DNA of 64,000 nt from Meconema thalassinum (Eukaryota > Arthropoda > Insecta > Orthoptera > Tettigoniidae). The position numbers and the translations under genes are program-made. The DNA lies in assembly GCA_946902985.2 (NCBI GenBank), contig OX336388.2:1209720609-1209784608 (forward strand), given 5' to 3'. Shown one piece after another: positions 28,852 through 39,837 of the stretch (position 1 is its first letter; every line of letters starts with the position of its first letter). The notes below the pieces were generated by a model, which worked only from the letters and a program-made list of their open reading frames with translations, was not told the DNA's origin and ran no database searches.

Positions 28852-28936
28852 ACACAGACAGACACACAATTTTTGGCCCTGTAGTGATCTCATAAGTCTA
28901 TTTTCATTTTTTGCAAAAATCGAAAGTAGGCTAAAA
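28440..28936 (-). mobile_element. Helentron-like (HINE/DINE-1-type) fragment with (CA)n
   Basis: The right end, CTCATAAGTCTATTTTCATT...GCAAAAATCGAAAGTAGGCTA, is the reverse complement of the hairpin 5' end seen at 41,536 and 55,566. A (CA)n microsatellite (28,797-28,858) and one copy of the internal unit (TTCGTTCAATTCGGTTTCAC, GGCGGCGATATAAAACATGA) follow in family order. The hairpin 3' end is not present, so it is truncated. Confidence 0.7.
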
Positions 28937-29103
28937 ATAAGATGAAAAGTGCAAATGAATTAAAATAAATGTAATTAATGAATTTTTTAATAACAGTGGA
29001 AATGAGCAAATAAATATTCATCATGTGAGAGGTTGAGAAAACTTGTTATAAATAAAGTGAAGGGAAATTTTTAAATTAATAAATTAATAATAATAATAAT
29101 AAA
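28937..29103. other. AT-rich spacer with (AAT)n
   Basis: Short AT-rich stretch ending in (AAT)n at about 29,085-29,101, which is likely the insertion site of the next SINE. Confidence 0.4.
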
Positions 29104-29104
29104 A

Positions 29105-29442
29105 GAGCTTCCGTGGCTTAGGCGGCAGCACGCCGGCCTCTCACCGCTGGGTCCGTGGTTCAAATCCCGGTCACTCCATGTGAGATCTGTGCTGGACAAA
29201 ACGGAGGCAGACAGGTTTTTCTCCGGGTACTCCGGTTTTCCCTGTCACAATTTCATTCCAACAACACTCTCCACTATCATTTCATTTCATCTGTCATTCA
29301 TTTAATCATTGCCCCAGAGGAGTGCGACAGGCTTCGGCAGCCGGCGCATTTCATATCCTCGCCGCTAGATGGGGGCTTCATTCATTCCATTCCTGACCCG
29401 GTCGGAGACTGGAAGCAGGCTGTGGATTTTCATTTTCAATAA
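29105..29442 (+). mobile_element. tRNA-derived SINE (family A), copy 1
   Basis: The head CCGTGGCTTAGGCGGCAGCA, with B box GGTTCAAATCCC, is followed by a conserved body (GTGCTGGACAAAACGGAGGC, CAATAATAAT tail). It is almost identical in layout to copies at 36,182 (minus) and 44,637 (plus). Flanked on both sides by (AAT)n. Confidence 0.9.
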
Positions 29443-30404
29443 TAATAAATCTTTTTGATTTTTTTTGAGATTATATGAAAATCTAGGTGATAGAAAATTT
29501 TGATGATATAAAATTTTGGTGAAGAGTTAATGATTTAATCCGCTGATGGTGGATAGCATCAATTTATATTGTTTACAACAATTTTTTTGTAATATTAATA
29601 ACAAATGGAAATAATTCAAAATTTTTGTGACATTTAAACAAATGAAAGTGAGAAAAGAAGAAAGTTAAATTTTGAAAATATTATGAAAAGCTTTTTGAAT
29701 TTTGTTTTTGAAATTGAAAATTTTTATGAACAATTATTAGCATTCGACTTTATGTCAGTCGAGTATTGATATTGTTATGTAACAACGAATCAGTGATATG
29801 GTATTTTTTCCAAATAAGTCTAATTTTGGAATAACACGAATGAATCTAGTTACTATTTTTTTTTTGGGTGGGGGGGGGGATGTTTTTCTACGAATATTTG
29901 AACAATCAAATGCAATCTTTCGAAAAGTGAATTACGAACATGTAAATATTAGGGATCACTCAGAACTTTTTATTGAACAGTGATTACCAGTGTAAATATT
30001 TTTTTGAATTTTTTTTCTGATATCAGAATGAACTAATTAATTTTCTGATTATCATATCTGCGACATTCTAGTAATAATTTTAGGGACAGTTGATTTCTCA
30101 TGTGTGATTTGTTTTATCTTTGTTGAGGTTTTTGCCATCCAAATCATATTTTTATCTATAAATAAATTGAGATTTTAAAGGAATGTGCTAATTCAAAATA
30201 ATTTCTCACCTTACCTTACTTGTGAATTACCGAGATCAGGGATGCCAGATTAGACCCAAGTATTCACCTAGATAGACTCTGAGATATATTTTCTCGTGCT
30301 AATCTGATGTCGGTATTTTACAAAATGTGGTCGTTGGATCTCGGTCCAAACAGGCACAATATATAAAATTTGTCTTATAACCTGTGCCATTAGTTACTCT
30401 CCTA
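29443..30404. other. AT-rich non-coding stretch
   Basis: Only long A/T runs and a G-run (29,868-29,879). No gene, inverted repeat or RNA seen. Confidence 0.45.
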
Positions 30405-30422
30405 GTAGTAGTGGCAGTAGTG

Positions 30423-30468
<46 letters not shown>

Positions 30469-31080
30469 GATGTGTATTTGTAAGGCAGGTGAGGCTAAGG
30501 ACGGAGGCGGCCGTGGCCTTAAATTAGGAACAAATATTCCACCAGTCTGTACTGCAGAAGCGTTTGAGAGAGCAACTTTAGGAACAGTCTGTAGTAGTAC
30601 TAGAGTAGTGGTGGCTAATAAGAAGCTCCGGAAAAAAGCGTTTAGGAGAGCAACTTCAGGAACACCCTATAGTAGTAGGCCTACTAGAGTAGTGGCGTCT
30701 AATGAGAAGCTCCGGAAAGAATCGTTTGGAAAAGCAACTTTAGGAACAGCCTGTAATAGTACTAGTGGCGGCCTATTTTAAGCTCCGGAAAACCGGATTG
30801 GGAGAGCAATGTGAGACCATCGTGCAGTAGTACTGGAGAAATAATAGCTAAAATAAAACTCCGGAAAGATGGAATGGAGTGAACAACGTTTGGACGAGTC
30901 TGTAAAAGTACTAGAGCAATAACGGCTAATTTAATATTCCGGAAAGAAAAAGGAAGCAACTTTCGGATCAGCCTGTAGTAGTACTAGAGCACTGTCGACT
31001 AATATAAAGCTCCGGAAAGATGGGATTTAGTGAGCAACTTTTAGACCAGCCTGTAGTAGTACTAGAATAGCGCCAGCTCT
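30405..31080. repeat. (GTA)n microsatellite followed by ~80-bp minisatellite
   Basis: (AGT)n runs to about 30,470. From 30,545 a unit of 75-90 bp with CTGTAGTAGTACTAGAG, a GGCTAAT spacer and AGCTCCGGAAAG repeats about six times (CCGGAAA at 30,629, 30,711, 30,785, 30,861, 30,939 and 31,013). GTAGTA inside each unit suggests that the minisatellite and microsatellite share an origin. A frame open through the first copies is a by-product. Confidence 0.78.
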
Positions 31081-31646
31081 TGACAATGTCTCCAGAGCTC
31101 TCCAAACAACAAGCAAGCAACACTTGTACAGTCCGTCTAATTGCAAAGTGATTAAAGCGACAAAACAAATGCTTCAGAGTTAGACACGATAATGAACACC
31201 TCTTTAAACTTCCATTATAAATTATGGAACACTTGTCAAGTAATTGTGACATAATTATAACAACACCACTAACGCTACATGTAATTAGGAACGTGACGTA
31301 AAAGCTATCGGTGACGTAGCTATGACCAGGCACTTCTGCAACGGAGATGCGAGACGTTTAGGTAGGCAGCGTAGGCAGTGGATTATGTACTAATGACCTA
31401 AAATGTTAGAAACGAGCAAATATTTATCCCCCTAGAAACGTCAAAAATACGACCATGGCATATGTTACGGTAAATGTGATTAATCGGGTCATTGTTTAAC
31501 CAATTATCCGGCAATTTTATACAATCCAACTCGGTAAAGGCGAATGTGATAAAAGTCAGTTTGACTTGTTACATTATATGTGTTAATAAGGCTTTACATA
31601 CAAACCTAACCTGCGACTTTCGCCCCCAGACCCCCTTGCTTGTATA
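31081..31646. other. non-coding spacer before the mariner element
   Basis: No gene. AT-rich GGTAAATGTGAT-type motifs at 31,465-31,560 resemble others at 35,270-35,430 beyond the satellite. Confidence 0.4.
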
Positions 31647-32474
31647 AGGTGCGTTCAAAAAGTAACGAGCGGGAGGCTGTAATACGCAAACCGGTGACGA
31701 CATCGGCTAATCGTGGCGTGTGTAACGAGGTGTAGTTCCGACCAGAGCGTGGATGGTCACAGATCGTCGCTAGAGGGCACGCGTGCACGTCACGTGACTA
31801 TACAAAGCGAGCAGCAGCATGCATCAATCGTCCAACGCTGCTAGTCGCATTGCAAATAGTGACACGGAGGCTTCAAACGAAGAGCAAAGAGGTGTTGTTC
31901 GGTTTCTGACAGCGAAAGGAGTAGGGGGAACGAATATTCATCGCCGAATGTCACAAGTGTACGACGAACACTGCATGTCCCTTGCAAAGGTCAAGGCGTG
32001 GCACAAGCGCTTCAGGGAAGGACGGGTGTCGTTAGTCGATGATGCCCGGTCTGGGGCACCCCCGTGCATTACCGATGACAACGTCCAGCTGGTAGATGCA
32101 CTCATTACCCAGGACCGCCGAGTGACAGTGAACGCCATAGCCGCCGTGGTCGGATTGAGCGTCGGAAGTGTGCACAACATCATGAAGGAACGACTGCACT
32201 TGCGCAAAGTGTGTGCCCAATGGGTGCCCCACAGTCTTCAACCACACCAGGAAGAATGTCGAATGGCCTACTGTCTTGGTCTTGGTTGGGCGATTGATGC
32301 ATGCTGCTGCTCGCTTTGTATCGTCACGTGACTTGCACGCGTGCCCTCTAGCGTCGGGCTGTGACCATCCACGCTCTGGTCGGAACCACACCTCGTTACA
32401 CACGCCACGATTAGCCGATGCCATCACCGATTTGCGCATTCCAGCCTGCGGCTCGTTACTTTTTGAACGCACCT
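31647..32474 (+). mobile_element. mariner-type element with ~190-bp terminal inverted repeats
   Basis: Ends AGGTGCGTTCAAAAAGTAAC (left, from 31,647) and its reverse complement (right, to 32,474), flanked by TA on both sides (31,645-31,646, 32,475-32,476). The inverted match goes on for about 190 bp per side, with scattered mismatches, and takes in the start codon of the internal ORF. The unique centre is about 445 bp. Confidence 0.92.
31819..32331 (+). CDS. mariner transposase DNA-binding half only (HTH-HTH), catalytic domain absent
   Basis: 170 residues from the ATG inside the left inverted repeat. Residues ~20-50 (EEQRGVVRFLTAKGVGGTNI) form the first helix-turn-helix. ARSGAPPCITDDN is the linker, and DRRVTVNAIAAVVGLSVGSV the second HTH, as in mariner/SETMAR N-terminal regions. 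After KVCAQWVPHSLQ, which normally leads into the DD34D catalytic domain, the sequence runs directly into the right inverted repeat, so no catalytic Asp is present. It could still bind the element's ends and might act as a dominant repressor of related transposases, but that is inference. The frame has no stops, which is unusual for a deletion derivative in this window. Confidence 0.82.
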   Translation: MHQSSNAASRIANSDTEASNEEQRGVVRFLTAKGVGGTNIHRRMSQVYDEHCMSLAKVKAWHKRFREGRVSLVDDARSGAPPCITDDNVQLVDALITQDRRVTVNAIAAVVGLSVGSVHNIMKERLHLRKVCAQWVPHSLQPHQEECRMAYCLGLGWAIDACCCSLCIVT

Positions 32475-32484
32475 TAGAGTACAA

Positions 32485-35200
32485 GCAGTAATTTTCGTCC
32501 AGACAGTGGTCTAACCTAGTAGCGACGAATGTTTTCGCTCAGACAGTCGTCTAACCTAGTAGTGGCCATTGATTTCGTCCAGACCGCCGTCATTCCTAGT
32601 AACGGCCATTGGGTTCACCCAGGGAGTCGTCTAACTTAGTAGCGACCATTCGCTTCATCCAGACCGTCGTCTAACCTAGTAACGGCCATTAGTTTCGGCC
32701 AGACTGTCGTCTAACCTTAAAGCGCCTAATGGTTTGGCCCAGGCAGTCAACTAACCTAGTAACGCCCATTGGTTTTGCCCATACCGTCGTCTAACCTAGA
32801 AGCGGCGAATGGTTTCGCCCAGGCCGTTGTCTAATCTAGTAACGGCCATTGGTTACGCCCAGACCGTCGTCTAACCTAGAAGCAGCCAATAGTTTCGCCC
32901 AGGCCGTCGTCTAACCTAGAAACGGCCATTGGTTACGTCCAGACCGTCGTCTAACCTAGTAACGCCCATTGGTTTCGCCCAGACCGTCGTCTAACCTAGT
33001 AACGGCCATTGGTTTCGCCCATACCGTCGTCTAACCTAGTAACGCCCATTGGTTTCGCCCAGACCGTCGTCTAACCTAGTAACGCCCATTGATTTCGCCC
33101 AGGCCGTCGTCTAACCTAGTAACGCCCATTGGTTTCGTCCAGACCGTCGTCTAACCCAGAAGCGGCCAATGGTTTCGCCCAGACCGTCGTCTAACCTAGT
33201 AAGACCCATTGGTTTCGCCCAGACCGTCGTCTAACCTAGTAACGGCCATTGGTTTCGCCCAGACCGTCGTCTAACCTAGCAACGCCCATTGGTTTCGCCC
33301 AGGCCGTCGTCTAACCTAGTAACGGCCATTGGTTTCGCCCAGACCGTCGTCTAACCTAGAAGCGGCCAATGGTTCCGCCCAGAGTGTCGTCTAACCTAGT
33401 AACGCCCATTGGTTTCGCCCAGACCGTCGTCTAACCTAGAAGCGGCCAATGGTTTCACCCAGACCGTCGTATAACCTAGTAACGCCCATTGGTTTCGCCC
33501 AGACCGTCGTCTAACCTAGTAACGCCCATTGGTTTCGCCCAGACCGTCGTCTAACCTAGAAGCGGCCAATGGTTTCACCCAGACCGTCGTATAACCTAGT
33601 AACGCCCATTGGTTTCGCCCAGACCGTCGTCTAACCTAGAAGCAGCCAATGGTTTCACCCAGACCGTCGTATAACCTAGTAACGCCCATTGGTTTCGCCC
33701 AGGCCGACGTCTAACCTAGTAACGCCCATTGGTTTCGCCCAGGCCGTCGTCTAACCTAGTAACGGCCATTGGTTTCGCCCAGACCGTCGTCTAACCTAGA
33801 AGTGGCCAATGGTTCCGCCCAGAGTGTCGTCTAACCTAGTAACACCCATTGGTTTCGCCCAGACCGTCGTCTAACCTAGAAGCGGCCAGTGGTTTCACCC
33901 AGACCGTCGTATAACCTAGTAATGCCCATTGGTTTCGCCCAGACCGTCGTCTAACCTAGAAGCGGCCATTGGTTTCGTCCAGACCATCGTCTAACCTAGG
34001 AGCGGCCAATAGTTTCACCCAGACCGTCGTATAACCTAGTAACGCCAATTGGTTTCGCCCAGACCGTCGTCTAACCTAGAAGCGGCCATTGGTTTCGCCC
34101 AGACCATCGTCTAACCTAGGAGCGGCCAATAGTTTCACCCAGACCGTCGTCTAACCTAGAAGTGGCCATTGGTTTCGCCCAGACCGTCGTCTAACCTAGT
34201 AACGGCCATTGGTTTCGCCCAGACCGTCATCTAACCTAGAAGGGGCCAGTGGTTTCGTCCAGACTGTCATTTAACTAGGTAATGGCCATTGGTTTCATCC
34301 TTACAGTAGTCTAACCTAATAGCAGCCATTGGTTTCGCCCCCAGACAATAGACTAACCTAGTAGTGGCCATTAGTTTCGCCCAGACCATCGTCTAACCTA
34401 GTAGCAGTCATTGGTTTCGCCGCAGATAGTAGTCGAACCTAGTAGCAGCCATTGGTTTCGTCCAAACAGTAGTCTAACCTGGTAGCAGCCATTGGTTTCG
34501 CCCCAGATAGTAGTCTAACCTAGTAGCAGCCATTGGTTTCGCCCAGACCGTCGTCTAACCTAGTAGCAGCCATTGGTTTCGCCCAGACCGTCGTTTAACC
34601 TAGAAGTGGCCATTGGTTTCGCCCAGACAGTCGTCTAACCTAGTAGCGGCCATTGGTTTCGCCCAGACCGTCGCTTAACCTAGAAGTGGCCATTGGTTTC
34701 GCCCAGACAGTCGTCTAACCTACAGGGCCAATGGTTTTGCCCAGACAGTCGTCTAACCTAGTAGCGGCCATTGGTTTAATCCAGACCGTCGTCTAACCTT
34801 CAGGGCCAATGGTTTCGCCCAGACAGTCGCCTATCCTACAGGGCCAATGATTTCACCCAGACAGTCATCTAACCTAGTAGCAGCCATCGGTTTTGCCCAG
34901 ACCGTCGTTTAACCTAGAAGTGGCCGTTGGTTTCACCCAGACAGTCGTCTAACCTAGTAGCGGCCATTGGTTTCCCCCAGACCGTCGTTTAACCTAGAAG
35001 TGGCCATTGGTTTCGCCCAGACAGTCGTCTAACCTACAGGGCCAATGGTTTCGCCCAAACAGTCATCTAACCTACAAGGCCAATGGTTTCGCCCAGACAG
35101 TTGTCTAACCTAGTAGCGGCCATTGGTTTCATCCAGACCGTCGTCTAACCTACAGGGCCAATGGTTTCGCACAGATTGTCGTCTTACCTAGGAGTGACCA
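32485..35200. repeat. satellite array, 40-bp unit, ~67 copies
   Basis: The unit is TAACGCCCATTGGTTTCGCC plus CAGACCGTCGTCTAACCTAG. Two main variants differ at the core, CCATTGG versus CCAATGG, so nearly all units hold a CCAAT box in one or the other orientation. Each unit also has about four CpG. Outer units are the most diverged, and from about 34,690 shorter 37-38-bp units (CTACAGGGCCAATGG) appear. Blocks repeat at higher order. The array starts right beside the mariner end. Confidence 0.97.
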
Positions 35201-35430
35201 ATAGTTTTGTCTCACCATGGCTTTAGAGGAGTGAGGTGCAACCTTTCCATAATTGAATTTAATTATTAATAAATTATTCACATTCGCCATTACGAGTTGG
35301 GAATTATAAAAGCTCGTCAGTTAATTTGATAAATATTCAATAATTTATCACATTTACCAAATTTAGTGGTGATTATACATAATAACCGGCAATTGTATAT
35401 AATCTCCAGTTTATTACATTTACCATAGCA
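35201..35430. other. AT-rich spacer after the satellite
   Basis: No gene. It carries several TTTACC/GGTAAA and ATTATCACAT-type motifs that echo those at 31,465-31,560 on the other side of the satellite. Confidence 0.4.
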
Positions 35431-35707
35431 TACCAGGTGGCCCATTTGCACTGTGCAATCAACTTATAAGTGTCCCGCATGTACTAGTGATGAACGGGAG
35501 GTCTAATAACTGAATTGCTAAGGGGTAACCTTGCATGCAACCAGGTTACGCCAGAATGCCAAGAGATAACAACCAGACGGCCGCACGCTGCGTGTTCCTC
35601 AGAGCTCCCGTCTAATGGCCCCATAGTGTTGTGAAGCCTTGCTGCAAGCGCAGAATAGTAGCTTTGCACGTGGTACAGCAGTATTAACTTTGCTATCAAC
35701 ACATCGA

Positions 35708-36010
35708 CAATGGCTGAGGTTTTCACCAAAAACGAGCACACACACATAATTTTAATCTATGGAGAATATGGCCACAATCCCACCAAAGCTCGCAAAAGAT
35801 TCAAAATAGACGCCTGCCTTCTGTACATGTATTTCCCAGAACAGAGCTGTAAATAAAAGCTAATGGATTGTTGAAGCACATATCAGCATGCTAGAACCGA
35901 CTGCAACAATTCTGATGTTGTGCAGACTGTACATCAGACAGTGGTCGAAGCCTCCACACGGTATGTTGAATTGCGCCGTACTGAAATAATGAGTTGTTGA
36001 ATTTTAGGGG
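35708..36010 (+). pseudogene. transposase N-terminal fragment in the left arm
   Basis: From ATG 35,710: MAEVFTKNEHTHIILIYGEY followed by GHNPTKARKRF, the opening helix-turn-helix of DUF4817-type Tc elements, then stops. It is an inverted sister of the right-arm copy and cannot belong to the minus-strand catalytic part. Confidence 0.65.
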
Positions 36011-36127
36011 CCTTGCAACATAGTGGTCATGTAGCCCCGTGTACTTGAGTGTATTAATAATTTGTCTGATAACCTGTGTCACTATTATTATTTCATTATT
36101 ACCATCTAGTGCAGACATAATAGTGGC

Positions 36128-36128
<1 letters not shown>

Positions 36129-36180
<52 letters not shown>
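36129..36180. repeat. (AAT)n microsatellite
   Basis: About 17 uninterrupted AAT units next to the SINE 3' tail. Confidence 0.95.
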
Positions 36181-36181
36181 A

Positions 36182-36512
36182 TGAAAATCCACAACCTGCT
36201 TCCAGTCTCCGACCGGGTCAGGAATGGAATGAATGAAGCCCCCATCTAGCGGCGAGGATATGAACTGTGCCGGCTGCCGAGGCCTGACGCACTCCTCTGG
36301 GGCAATGATTAAATGAATGACAGATGAAATGAAATGATAGTGGAGAGTGTTGCTGGAATGAAATTTTGACAGAGAAAACCGGAGTACCCGGAGAAAAACC
36401 TGTCTGCCTCCGTTTTGTCCAGCACAGATCTCTCATGGAGTGACCGGGATTTGAACCACGGACTCAGCGGTGAGAGGCCAGCGCGCTGCCGCCTAAGCCA
36501 CGGAGGCTTAAT
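36182..36512 (-). mobile_element. tRNA-derived SINE (family A), copy 2
   Basis: Reverse complement of the copy at 29,105: the head with GGTTCAAATCCC lies at the right (about 36,452), the tail at the left beside (AAT)n. It is inserted inside the Tc-type element. Confidence 0.9.
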
Positions 36513-36951
36513 AATAATAATAATAATAATAATAATATGATTCCTGTCTTGTGTAGGAAGATTACTGCTAAATTGTTACACAACATCCAACATATTGTAC
36601 ACCACGTTGTAACTCTCCTTTGCAAACAGTGATTTCTGTAATAGACTGGGTTCATTTGTAAATACGCAAAAGATGCAGAAAATAAAGTTTAATAACACAT
36701 TAATGTTTACATGTAGGCTACAGAAATTCCACTCTACAATAGCATTGATTGCTAAATGGACAAACACCTACATATTATTGCTTCAAAGCTTAGAAAATGA
36801 ATTAAAATGACACACTTGGACAGTTATTCATCAGAATGAATATCTCAAAGACATGTCCCAGGTGGCGAATACAATGCTGAACACGTCGTAACATTTAAGG
36901 TGTAACTGCAGCACAGGTCTCACCAATGCGTTGTTTTAATTGATCAACATT

Positions 36952-37655
36952 TTATGGCGCAGTTTCATAGGCTTTTGATTTTATATAGCCCCACAGAAAG
37001 AAGTCCGGAGGGGTTAGATCAGGCGATCGTGGTGGCCAGTGCCAGGGTCCTCCACGCCCTATCCACCGTTCAGGATATCGTGCATTCAGATATACCGTAA
37101 TGGTTTGGAAGGTGTGAGGTGGAGCACCATCATGCCGGTCCCAATGTTCTAATACAACCTGGAGTGGAATATCTTCTAGAAGGTTTCCCAGAGACAAGTT
37201 GGTTTGTAGAAATTTAAGATAATTCCTACCTGTGAGTCTGGGGGCTATTAAATCAGACCCAGTTATGTAGTCTACCAGAATACCACACCACACATTAACC
37301 CCCAGTGGATCTGAACATGCTGTGCTCGAACCCAGTGGGGGTTTACTGGAGCCCAGTAATGTAGATTCTGAGTATTGACGTTGGCATCTTTGGCGAAATA
37401 GAATTCATCACTCCACAGAATATTCCTGGCAAAATGTGAATCTTGTTGTAATGCAGCGGCCATTCTTCGGCAATATGCTACCCTGTAATCGAAATCATTT
37501 CCATACAGTTGTTGGTGTTGGTGCAGCTTATACGGATGCTATTTTCGCCCCTTCAGGATCCTCTGTATTGAAGTTCGTGGCACTCCTAGCTCCCTTGCAG
37601 CTCCTATTTGCCCTAAGCAACAATAAATATGTGCACATGGTCACGTAGATGGTTC

Positions 37656-37686
<31 letters not shown>

Positions 37687-38340
37687 GGTTTCAAGATGCT
37701 AAATTATCTTGTACCAGCACTACTTAATGAACTACCACCTGGATTGTCCAATATGAACAGCAAACAACTAGCTGTACGTTGCATAAAGAATTATTACCTA
37801 AATAAGCATTAATTTATAACATATACTTACTATTGCATGCATTCTTGTATTGAAATAAAATCTGTATACTATTGTAAAAATAATTAATACAGTATGTCTC
37901 ATGGATGATCTGTACTGGTTTTGCCGTCAGATTCCTGAGACATAAAGTATCACAAATATAATAGCAATAGTAATTAATAAATAAATTCTAATTCAAAATA
38001 ATAATAATAATTATTATTATTATTATTATCATCATCAGTAGCTCAATGAGGTGAAGTGTAACTGACCGTGTGTAGGATTCCATTCAAAGTACTGAAGTAC
38101 ATTCTGCACAATTCCAGCATTACCGCAGACGGGTCTAGTCCGGCTGGTATGTGCCTGAAAAATTCCATTCGTTCGTAATTGCAGCTCCGTTCGGCGAAAT
38201 ACTTATCTAGACGGCAAACGTCAATCTGGAAACACCAGTGCAAACCGTCTATGAGCTTCAATGGCATTACGACCAGCTTCTCCATAGATTAGTATCATGT
38301 CCGTGTAAACATCGATGCTGAATACACCAGCCAAAGCCAA
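36952..38340 (-). pseudogene. Tc1/mariner-superfamily transposase remnant (DDE_3)
   Basis: The N-terminal part (38,340 to about 38,040) reads DMILIYGEAGRNAIEAHRRF, then stops and frameshifts. A gap of about 600 bp with (ATT)n follows. The catalytic part is in two overlapping frames (37,272-37,463 and 36,952-37,293): NILWSDEFYF gives the first Asp, DRHDGAPPH the second, and WPPRSPDLTPPDFFLWGYIK the third, the DDE_3 pattern. The C-terminus is short. The enzyme would cut at TA-flanked ends. Several stops and frame changes make this copy dead. Confidence 0.85.
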
Positions 38341-38612
38341 TATGTTATAAGCAACTGTCGTGTTGTTGTACCATATATGAGTCTATTACGCTCTCAAATG
38401 CGAGGCTCCTAAGAGGCAATGGGGTGCATTAGACGGGTAGCGCTGAGGAACATGCAGCTAGCGGCCGTCCGGTTCTTATTCCTTCGAATTCTGACGCAAT
38501 CGGCCAGCATGTAGTGTGACCCCTGTGGAAATCAGTTTTCAGACATCCCATACAGCATTAGTGTATGCGGGACACCTAAAACTAGATTGCACGGGGCAAA
38601 CGAGCCACCTGG

Positions 38613-39113
38613 TATATATGACCAAACATTAATAGTTTTTGGCTCTACAACATGCTATCCTTGCCATTTTCGACTTACTTATTTATCAACGTAATCCTTA
38701 AAAGTATAAATATTGCACGATATTGTTAACATTCTGCATGAAGACAATTTTAAGAAATTACAAGAAACAACAGAGAAGTCCCCACTATACAGTATGCAAC
38801 AATGTATAAAGGATGTGTGGAGTATAATTAGGCAGCCGGGAACATGGTTCCCTAGGTCCCGAAATACGTATGTTGAAAGATATGTGGTTAAGCGGGGAAA
38901 ATGGTTTTATTTGAACATGTCTAGCTTAAGATTCCTAGCCCGTGCAACGCCGGGTAAAAATGCTAGTAAATAGACAAATAAATAAACAATTGCAGTAATA
39001 CCAACTGGTAGTAAATGATCCTCCAATAATCGATGAATTGAATTATTGACTTTAAATTCTTTATTCATCTACTAGTTTCGGACACACTGTGTCCTTCTTT
39101 TGCATATTTAATA
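38613..39113. other. non-coding with a LINE-like 3' end signature
   Basis: 38,939-38,968 contains CCCGTGCAACGCCGGGTAAA then AATGCTAGTA, a motif often found at the ends of arthropod repeats, and a similar one is at 62,840. No gene supported. Confidence 0.4.
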
Positions 39114-39374
39114 GTATTACCATGACGAATAGAAATAAACAGTGTCATCACTCCGCTACTTAAGCATTGTAGTTCTTGGTCCAGCCAGTGTGTGGCACGG
39201 AAGTCACACCGAACCATAAGCACGTGTGACAGTAACCCACGAGGTTAGTACTGTAATATCCTGTGCTCGAGAAGTCATATTATGCGAGGGAATTTGTTTC
39301 TTTGTAATAGTTTACGAATGTCTGTGCAGTGCTCTGTGTGTGCAAACAACTAAGTTTTCTGTTGTTTCGGGAAA

Positions 39375-39778
39375 ATGCCGCAATGTTTTGTTCGTGGAAG
39401 TAAATCGGGTTACGAAGAAAATCTGATGGTAGACATTTTTTCACACCGCCAAAAGAAATAAATCTGTTTGCGAAATAGGCGAGAGTTATTCCGTGGAAAG
39501 ATAAGCAATTGTCGATCAAAAATAGAATCTGTGACGAGCGTTTTTCGGAAGATTAAATTATTATAAAGGCGGACTGATTCGTAGTGAACTATGAGAACGT
39601 GGAAATTCCTCGCGTGAAGTGGAAATTACACCCAGGATCAGTACCTCACATTTTTCAAAATTTACCAAAATATCTATTCACTGATGTAAAATCACGAAAG
39701 CCACCCAGTAGGATACGGAATGAAGGCAGCCTTCCATGGTTAGGCCTACTTGTTCTATTTCGTGCCATCCTTACCTAA
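39375..39778 (+). pseudogene. THAP-domain (P-type transposase) N-terminal remnant
   Basis: From ATG 39,375: MPQCFVRGSKSGY, where the second zinc-binding Cys of the THAP finger is Ser, then NLFAK, RVIPWKDKQL and KNRICDERF, the conserved AVPTF-type block position. After a frame change and stops it continues as VEIPRVKWKLHPGSVPHIF. This order is that of THAP-containing P-like transposases. No GTPase-like or RNase H catalytic region remains. Broken by at least two frame changes. Confidence 0.72.
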
Positions 39779-39837
39779 AACGAAAAAAAATCCGTCTTAA
39801 TAATAATAGGCCTAAAATAATAAAAGTTGTTGATTCT

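Larger units (their letters stand above)
35433..38612 (-). mobile_element. Tc1/mariner-superfamily element (DDD, DUF4817-type) with long palindromic arms
   Basis: Ends CCAGGTGGCCCATTTGC (left) and the reverse complement of CCAGGTGGCTCGTTTGC (right), with TA at both flanks (35,431-35,432, 38,613-38,614). Similarity of the two arms continues inward for about 600 bp and includes the N-terminal coding part of the transposase on both sides. A family A SINE and two (ATT)n tracts are inserted within. Confidence 0.82.

Noticed and set aside
30470..30781. 103-residue ORF over the minisatellite
   Set aside because: It follows the repeat units and ends when the unit length drifts. No sign of selection on the frame.
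32032..32484. 150-residue minus-strand ORF in the mariner derivative
   Set aside because: Antisense shadow of the HTH-coding frame and inverted repeat.
32485..35200. CRISPR-like array
   Set aside because: The 40-bp units are tandem without unique spacers, the context is insect repeats, and there are no cas genes. It is a satellite.
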